NCBI RefSeq assembly: GCF_008015755.1
Contig: NZ_SSGF01000005.1
Location: 1-64,000, forward strand
Direction: 5' to 3'
DNA: 64,000 nucleotides
Source of the DNA: Methylophilus sp.
GTDB lineage: Bacteria > Pseudomonadota > Gammaproteobacteria > Burkholderiales > Methylophilaceae
Shown here: piece after piece, positions 58,796 to 64,000 of the stretch
How positions within the stretch are numbered: the stretch's first letter is position 1
Layout of the letters: every line of letters begins with the position of its first letter
Made by a program: the position numbers and the translations under genes
Notes under the pieces: generated by a model
Told to the model about the DNA's origin: nothing
The model's input: the letters and a program-made list of their open reading frames with translations, nothing else
Database searches by the model: none

Positions 58796-60461
58796 GAATA
58801 ATCAAGACACTACGCAAGAAAACACCCAGTTGCTGGCCAAAGTCAGCAAACAAGCCCGGCTGTCGCCGATCTGGATCGTCCCTGTTGTCGCCCTACTGAT
58901 TGGCCTATGGCTGATCTACGACAACTACACCAAGGCTGGCAAGCAAATCACGCTGTCGCTCACCAATGCGGAGGGCATAGAAGCCGGTAAAACAAAAATT
59001 AAAGTACATAGTGTCGATATTGGCCTGGTCGAACAAGTCACTTTGTCCGAAGACCTCACCCATATTGAAGTCCTGGCGCGTATTACCCCTAAGGCGCAAC
59101 CCATGCTGGTGAAAGACACCCAACTGTGGGTGGTGAAACCTCGGATTGGGCTGGAAGGCATCAGCGGCTTGAATACGGTGATTTCTGGGGCTTATATCCA
59201 GCTGCAACCCGGCAAAAGCCTGGAAGAAACTGACCAGTTTACCGTGCTCGACCAGCCGCCAATTTCGCTCAATGGTGCCAAAGGGGTGCATGTCAACCTG
59301 ATCGGTAAAGTCGGCAATTCCTTGCGTGTAGGCGATCCTGTCACTTACCAGGGGCTGCGCGTGGGCCGCGTGGTCAGCGCCAGCTTTGATCCCAAGCAAC
59401 GCCAAATGCAGCATGAGTTATTTATTGAGCACCCTTACGATGTACTGGTCACCGACAATACGCGGTTTTGGACCTCGGTCGGCATTGATGTCAAACTCGA
59501 TGCCGAGGGCTTTAAAGCCAGCGTTCCCACCGTCGAGTCGCTGATTGCTGGGGGCGTGAGTTTTGGTCATGCCGATGATAGGCCAATGGGCAATCCGGTC
59601 CGCTCTGAAGCCACGTTTGAGTTGTTTGCCAATGAAGAAGCTGCGCGTCAGCAAACCTACGACCAATACCTGGAATACGTGCTGCTGGTGAATGATACCG
59701 TGCGTGGTTTATCCAAAGGCGCGCCGGTCGAGTTCCGCGGCTTGCGCGTGGGCACCGTGATGAACGTACCATGGAAATTTAACTCGCCAGAACGCAAAAA
59801 AGATTTCCGTTATGCCATCCCGGTGTTGATTCACCTTGAGCCCGGCCGCCTGGCAGAGAATGGCATCGCTGATCTGCAAGAATGGAAAACCAGGGTCGCC
59901 CAGATGCTGCAAGGGGGCCTGCATGCCACCCTGAAATCGGGCAACCTGATTACAGGCTCGGTATTTGTTGACCTCAATATGGACGGGCGTGCCCATCAAA
60001 CCTACCACCGCGAGCGGTTTGAAGGCTTGCCAGTGATGCCGACCAGCGCTACCAATCTGGCACAGATTGAACAAAAACTGTCTGACCTATTGGACAAACT
60101 CAATGGCTTGAAATTGGAGCCGGTGTTATCTGGCCTGGATAAAAACTTGCAGCAGTCCGAGAAAACCATGCAGGAAATCCGCGGCCTGAGCCAGCAGGTG
60201 AATCAGTTGCTCAGCCAGCCCGAATTGCAGCAGATGCCGGCCAATATTAACCAGACCATGCAAGCGCTGCGTACCACCTTAAAAGGTCTGTCACCAGACG
60301 CGCCCGCTTATCAAGAGTTGACCACAACCTTGCAGCGTCTGGACAAAGCCTTGCGTGATATCCAGCCACTGGCGCGCACTTTAAACGAGCAGCCGAATGC
60401 CATTTTATTCGACCGCAAACCCGGTAACGACCCGCTGCCCATGGCACCGGCAGCGCCGTAA
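58788..60461 (+). CDS. pqiB: Paraquat-inducible protein B, three-MCE-domain lipid transporter
   Basis: 557 aa from ATG 58788 (AAGGAA upstream), overlapping the pqiA stop. One N-terminal helix (IWIVPVVALLIGLWLIY), three MCE/MlaD domains (opening GIEAGKTKIKVHSVDIG, GDPVTYQGLRVGRV and GAPVEFRGLRVGTV) and a long C-terminal coiled coil that forms the needle in PqiB. Periplasm-spanning tunnel for lipids. Confidence 0.93.
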   Translation: MTENNQDTTQENTQLLAKVSKQARLSPIWIVPVVALLIGLWLIYDNYTKAGKQITLSLTNAEGIEAGKTKIKVHSVDIGLVEQVTLSEDLTHIEVLARITPKAQPMLVKDTQLWVVKPRIGLEGISGLNTVISGAYIQLQPGKSLEETDQFTVLDQPPISLNGAKGVHVNLIGKVGNSLRVGDPVTYQGLRVGRVVSASFDPKQRQMQHELFIEHPYDVLVTDNTRFWTSVGIDVKLDAEGFKASVPTVESLIAGGVSFGHADDRPMGNPVRSEATFELFANEEAARQQTYDQYLEYVLLVNDTVRGLSKGAPVEFRGLRVGTVMNVPWKFNSPERKKDFRYAIPVLIHLEPGRLAENGIADLQEWKTRVAQMLQGGLHATLKSGNLITGSVFVDLNMDGRAHQTYHRERFEGLPVMPTSATNLAQIEQKLSDLLDKLNGLKLEPVLSGLDKNLQQSEKTMQEIRGLSQQVNQLLSQPELQQMPANINQTMQALRTTLKGLSPDAPAYQELTTTLQRLDKALRDIQPLARTLNEQPNAILFDRKPGNDPLPMAPAAP

Positions 60462-60473
60462 GGAACCTAAAGG

Positions 60474-61064
60474 ATGACCAAAAAAACACCTTTTCGATTT
60501 GGGCTGGCCATATTACTCGGGCTCAGCCTGAGCGCCTGTTTCAAATCCAACCCGCCAGTGAAGACAGAACGCTACAGCCTGCCAGAAGTCCCTCTGACGC
60601 CAGCAACTGCAACGCCAACACGTACGCTGGTATTGAGCCGATTGCAGGTGGCCGATTACCTGGATACCGACCGCATCGTTATCCAGACCGATGACATTAC
60701 CATGCAGCCAGCGCGTGATCATGTGTGGGTGGATAACCTGTCGCAAGAGCTAAGGCGCGGTCTGCGTGCCCGCCTCGCCAGCCGCTTGGGCAATACGCGC
60801 GTCGTTGATGCGCAACCTGGCTTGCCTGCAGCCAACAGCCTGCACCTCACCATAGAGCAGTTTCATGGGCAAATGCGCGGTTATGCAGTGCTCAGTGGCC
60901 AATGGCAACTCATCACCGCCCAGCAAACTGCAGGCCCTGGCCAGTCATTCAAGTTCAGCACGCCGTTGGCAGAAAATGGTTATCCAGCCCTGGTGCGTGC
61001 CTTGGGCCAAGACCTCGACCTGCTCAGCGAGCAAATTGCCAGCCAATTACAAACGTTGCCATAG
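60474..61064 (+). CDS. pqiC: PqiC-type outer-membrane lipoprotein
   Basis: 196 aa. Signal ends with lipobox LSLSAC (Cys about 22). ABC-transport auxiliary (DUF330) fold: RTLVLSRLQVADYLDTDRIV, WVDNLSQELRRGLRARLAS, LHLTIEQFHGQ. Outer-membrane acceptor for the PqiB needle. Twelve nt after pqiB, closing the pqiABC operon. Confidence 0.9.
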   Translation: MTKKTPFRFGLAILLGLSLSACFKSNPPVKTERYSLPEVPLTPATATPTRTLVLSRLQVADYLDTDRIVIQTDDITMQPARDHVWVDNLSQELRRGLRARLASRLGNTRVVDAQPGLPAANSLHLTIEQFHGQMRGYAVLSGQWQLITAQQTAGPGQSFKFSTPLAENGYPALVRALGQDLDLLSEQIASQLQTLP

Positions 61065-61157
61065 TGCCCACATTTTCAAGCTGAATAGGTAGTGGGCTCG
61101 CCGCCAATTTGTTATGATGAAATTTCTTTTCACAAAATAACAAGTCAGGAGTAGGCG

Positions 61158-61655
61158 ATGGGATTATTTTCTTTTATCAAAGAAGCTGGTGAAAAACTGT
61201 TTGGTACCGGTGAAGCCAAAGCAGCACAAGAAGCCGCCAGCAAGGCACCGACACCCGTCAACGTCGATGCGGCCAACGCCGCAGCCGCGCAGGCGATTCA
61301 AAACTATATTGCCAAAAACAATTTACCCACCACTGGCTACGACGTGAAATTTGACGGCGCCAGCGGCACGGTCATCGTGCAAGGCAATATCGATACGCAA
61401 GAAAACAAAGAAAAAATCCTGCTCTGCTGCGGCAATGTGGCGGGCGTTGAGGCTGTGCAAGACCAGCTGCATGTGCCTAGCCCTGAGCCTGAAGCCAGGT
61501 TTTATACGGTAGTCAAAGGCGATACCTTGTCTAAGGTTGCCAAAGAAATGTACGGCAATGCCAATAGCTATATGAAGATTTTCGAGGCAAACCGCCCGAT
61601 GCTTAACCACCCGGACAAAATCTATCCAGGCCAGGTATTGCGCATTCCAGAATAA
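61158..61655 (+). CDS. Kbp/YgaU-like BON-LysM protein
   Basis: 165 aa. Opens MGLFSFIKEAGEKLFGTGEA, like E. coli Kbp, a cytoplasmic K+ binding protein; then an Ala-rich linker, a BON domain (about 50-105) and a C-terminal LysM (FYTVVKGDTLSKVAKEMYGN, ending IYPGQVLRIPE). No signal peptide. An extra 16 residues relative to E. coli fall in the linker. Two adjacent Cys (LLCCGN) are not in the E. coli protein. Confidence 0.88.
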   Translation: MGLFSFIKEAGEKLFGTGEAKAAQEAASKAPTPVNVDAANAAAAQAIQNYIAKNNLPTTGYDVKFDGASGTVIVQGNIDTQENKEKILLCCGNVAGVEAVQDQLHVPSPEPEARFYTVVKGDTLSKVAKEMYGNANSYMKIFEANRPMLNHPDKIYPGQVLRIPE

Positions 61656-61703
61656 GCATTACTCACAACAATAACCAACACTTATCTTACAAAGGACACG
61701 ACT

Positions 61704-61952
61704 ATGTCATCATTGATTCGTTTATTACTCATCGCCGCCTTGAGCAGCACCCTGCTGGTTGCCTGCAGCGACAAAGAACCTCAAATCGAACAAGCGGTGG
61801 AATCCGCCCAAGAGCATGCGGAAGCCGCCGCCAGTGAAGCCAAAGATGCCGCAGCAGATGCAGTAAAAGCCGCCAAAGAAGCAGCCGCCGCCGCTGAACA
61901 ACAAGCGGCAGAAACCGCCGATGCTGCCAAAGCCGCTGTTGAAGAAAAATAA
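61704..61952 (+). CDS. Small Ala/Glu-rich lipoprotein
   Basis: 82 aa. Signal with lipobox STLLVACS (Cys21), then about 60 residues of almost pure Ala/Glu/Lys, a predicted coiled coil. Lpp-like in style, but lacks a C-terminal Lys-Tyr-Arg-Lys. May be structural in the envelope. 48 nt after the Kbp-like gene, before a terminator. Confidence 0.75.
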   Translation: MSSLIRLLLIAALSSTLLVACSDKEPQIEQAVESAQEHAEAAASEAKDAAADAVKAAKEAAAAAEQQAAETADAAKAAVEEK

Positions 61953-61968
61953 GCGTTTTTAGCCCGGC

Positions 61969-61998
61969 AAAAACCCGCATTAATGCGGGTTTTTTATT
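61969..61998 (+). terminator. Terminator after the Ala-rich lipoprotein
   Basis: A 10-bp stem AAACCCGCAT/ATGCGGGTTT with loop TA and a following T run. Confidence 0.9.
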
Positions 61999-62117
61999 GC
62001 CGATTTGCCACACGTTAGTTAGTAATTCTTTGCCTTATTTAATGCTTTTCAACGCCCGCCCGGCAGAATCTTTCATGTACACTGCGTCGAGATTTGACAC
62101 TTGACTGGATTCTTGGT

Positions 62118-63689
62118 TTGCGACGTTTCTTCTTCTGCATGCTGATTGCGTTATGGGTCACCCTGATGCCACAGGCCTCAGCAGCAAGCCCGCAGCTACT
62201 AGGCACCACCTGCATGAACACCAAAGGTGCCGTGATTGCCAGCATTCCGCTGCAAGGGGGCAAATTTGTCTGCCAAAGTGTGCTTAAAATCACCCATGCC
62301 GACCAGTATGTCATCGACTTTAAAAACACCTCAACGATTGCGCACTTTCAACACGAAATCACAGATGATCGCAATCAAACCAGCCTGATCAAAGGTGGCC
62401 TCAGCAGCCAAGAGAAAGATCCTTTTCTACTCAGACATGGCCATCTTATTCACCTGGTGCCCGGCACCTATCGCCTGATTACCTGGTTACAATCACCCTA
62501 CTACCTGGCCCAACCAGAGATTTTTGTCGCCGACCTCGCCAGCTACCAGCAGCAAACCAACTACACAACGGCAATCAGCCTGTTGTTATTGGGCGTGCTG
62601 TTAGGCATTTTTACTTACTACTGCGCGATTGGTGTCTCGACCGGGCATAAGACCGAGCGCATGTACGCGCTGTTTATTCTGGGTAACCTGATTTTTCAAA
62701 GTGCTGCGTTAGGGCTATTTAAACAATTATTTGAATGGCACTGGTTTTACTTTACCAGCTTGCCAATTTTGCTCTCCAACATGGCTTATGTCAGTTTTGT
62801 CTGCCATTTGCTGGGCATTAACCAGCACCATCATGCCAAACTTTACTATTTCTCTATGGTCGCGCGTGCGATCTTGCTGGCCTTACTCGTGTTTGCCATG
62901 ATCTTCCCCAACTGGATGCTGGAGATGGATAGAGTAGGCGTGGCGATCTTTCTTCTGTTTGGGCTCACCAGCGGCATCCTGCTCAGCCTGAAAAAACACC
63001 GAGTGGCGCAACTTTACCTGTTTGCCATCACCGTGTTTGGCGTATTAGGTGGGCTATCTATTACCGCCGAGCGTCTCAGCTCCAATGCCTGGACCATAGA
63101 GCAACTCGGGCTGATTGCCGTGGCGGTTGAAGCCATCTTGCTTTCACTGCTGGTCGCCTATCAAATTAACCGTATGCATCAAGAAAAAGAACACATGCTG
63201 GCCGAGCTGCAAAGCACGCGCTCATTAGCCATGACAGACCGGCTCACCGGGGTGCCTAACCGGCATGCACTGGAAAATCAAATGCTGCGGTTTTCAGAAC
63301 ATGGCTGCCTGATGTTTATAGACATGGACAATTTAAAGCAGGTTAACGATCACTTTGGCCACGAAGCAGGCGACAACTTGCTCAAGAGTTTCTGCCAGAT
63401 TTTATCCAAAAAACTGGATACCCATGGCCAACTGTATCGGCTGGGAGGGGACGAATTTGCCATTATCTGTCATGAAGATGATGTTGAGTGGTGCCAGCAC
63501 CAGTTGGAATACACGCACAGGCAAATGGAGAAAGAAGGCTTTGTCGGCTCGGGGGCCAGCGTAGGCGTGGTCTTTAGCCACGAAGCCAGCGAAACGGAAG
63601 AGTTGATGCGTATTGCCGACAAGCGCATGTATGCAGACAAACGTACGCGTAAAAATCGCAAAGAAATGATACAAGTGTTCGCCAACTAA
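62118..63689 (+). CDS. Membrane diguanylate cyclase (7TM-type sensor, GGDEF)
   Basis: 523 aa from a TTG at 62118, chosen because it gives a clean signal peptide (RRFFFCMLIALWVTLMPQAS); the frame is open from 62094 and an ATG at 62139 is also possible. A periplasmic sensor of about 130 residues with two Cys, seven or so helices (7TMR-DISM-like), a short coiled coil, then GGDEF: LTGVPNRHALE, FIDMDNLKQVND, and RLGGDEFAII. The catalytic motif is intact, so it should make cyclic di-GMP. No EAL domain. Confidence 0.87.
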   Translation: MRRFFFCMLIALWVTLMPQASAASPQLLGTTCMNTKGAVIASIPLQGGKFVCQSVLKITHADQYVIDFKNTSTIAHFQHEITDDRNQTSLIKGGLSSQEKDPFLLRHGHLIHLVPGTYRLITWLQSPYYLAQPEIFVADLASYQQQTNYTTAISLLLLGVLLGIFTYYCAIGVSTGHKTERMYALFILGNLIFQSAALGLFKQLFEWHWFYFTSLPILLSNMAYVSFVCHLLGINQHHHAKLYYFSMVARAILLALLVFAMIFPNWMLEMDRVGVAIFLLFGLTSGILLSLKKHRVAQLYLFAITVFGVLGGLSITAERLSSNAWTIEQLGLIAVAVEAILLSLLVAYQINRMHQEKEHMLAELQSTRSLAMTDRLTGVPNRHALENQMLRFSEHGCLMFIDMDNLKQVNDHFGHEAGDNLLKSFCQILSKKLDTHGQLYRLGGDEFAIICHEDDVEWCQHQLEYTHRQMEKEGFVGSGASVGVVFSHEASETEELMRIADKRMYADKRTRKNRKEMIQVFAN

Positions 63690-63786
63690 TCGCTCACGCA
63701 CCGCGGCTGGCGGCGATTCCCACCAAGATTCACTTTGTTTTTTGTCACTCATAGCTGCCGCTGCCGGCATAAATGCTTTACACTTC

Positions 63787-63820
63787 CAATAATCATACAC
63801 TCATGAATGTATGATTATTG
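63787..63820. promoter_or_regulatory. 13-bp inverted repeat upstream of the antiporter gene
   Basis: Perfect arms CAATAATCATACA and TGTATGATTATTG with an 8-bp centre CTCATGAA. No U tract follows, so an operator is more likely than a terminator. Sixty-five bp before the antiporter start. Confidence 0.5.
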
Positions 63821-63885
63821 TGCGCTGCCAGCTGCAGAACCTTCACACACTGGCGGCTGTCATGTAGTAACACAAAGAGAAAATC

Positions 63886-64000
63886 ATGCCTTTACTGACT
63901 ACCCTGCTTATTCTCATCGTCTCTGCCCGCCTGCTAGGGCAAGTGTTTAGCCGCTTTAATCAACCTGCGATTATTGGCGAAATGCTGGCCGGTGTGGTTC
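63886..64000 (+). CDS. Cation:proton antiporter, CPA2 family (3' end outside window)
   Basis: 38 residues visible: MPLLTTLLILIVSARLLGQV then FSRFNQPAIIGEMLAGVV. The last segment is the KefB/NapA-type motif between helices 1 and 2 (QPAVIGEMLAGI). Membrane protein exchanging K+ or Na+ for protons. Whether it carries TrkA-N or other C-terminal domains cannot be seen. Confidence 0.8.
   Translation, partial: MPLLTTLLILIVSARLLGQVFSRFNQPAIIGEMLAGVV

Overview
The window looks like a chromosomal stretch of a methylotrophic betaproteobacterium, most likely family Methylophilaceae. The main evidence is a PQQ-dependent methanol dehydrogenase with the lanthanide-type XoxF signature (Asp-Tyr-Asp), an mxaRSACKL-type accessory cluster, and the kdsA/eno/ftsB and fabA/fabB arrangements usual for proteobacteria. 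Family assignment is inference from gene content; no 16S gene is present. Almost everything is densely packed housekeeping DNA. I see no prophage, insertion sequence or CRISPR array.

Layout. 1-6.9 kb: 3' end of rne, crcB, glgA, oligoribonuclease, an M48 CAAX-type protease, a small cytochrome c and rsgA. 7-11.3 kb: xoxF, a divergent GntR/MocR-like regulator whose aminotransferase domain has lost the PLP lysine, an intergenic stretch that looks like a small RNA gene, and a two-PepSY periplasmic protein resembling the lanthanide-binding protein lanpepsy of Methylobacillus. I read this block as a candidate lanthanide-response locus. 11.4-19.9 kb: thyA, thrC, hom and an alanine-type aminotransferase, all leftward, then small proteins, a lone prepilin-like protein and fabAB.

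20.1-25.6 kb: mxaR-S-A-C-K-L, a MoxR/VWA-type maturation cluster without mxaFJGI or mxaD beside it. 25.6-31.7 kb: ygfX-like, ygfZ, ftsB, eno, kdsA and pyrG. 31.7-34.8 kb: nnrD, two paralogous short peptides with microcin V-type double-glycine leaders, smpB, ratA and rnfH. 35-42.5 kb: guaB, guaA, trpS, greB, a nitroreductase and a YbiT-type ABC-F protein. 42.6-45.4 kb: a Spy/CpxP-like His-rich protein followed by its probable two-component system. 45.5-52.6 kb: tRNA-Ser(CGA), hpt, galU, a SemiSWEET, uvrB, a trypsin-like protease with TPR, an aspartate aminotransferase and a solitary adhesin-type retention module.

52.7-57.4 kb: tRNA-Asn, a HipBA toxin-antitoxin pair and a cyanide-insensitive-type cytochrome bd oxidase with its tiny DUF2474 subunit. 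57.5-64 kb: pqiABC, a Kbp-like BON/LysM protein, an Ala-rich lipoprotein, a membrane diguanylate cyclase and the start of a CPA2 antiporter. Dispersed imperfect palindromes occupy the kdsA-eno gap and the guaA leader, with a half copy before the ABC-F gene.
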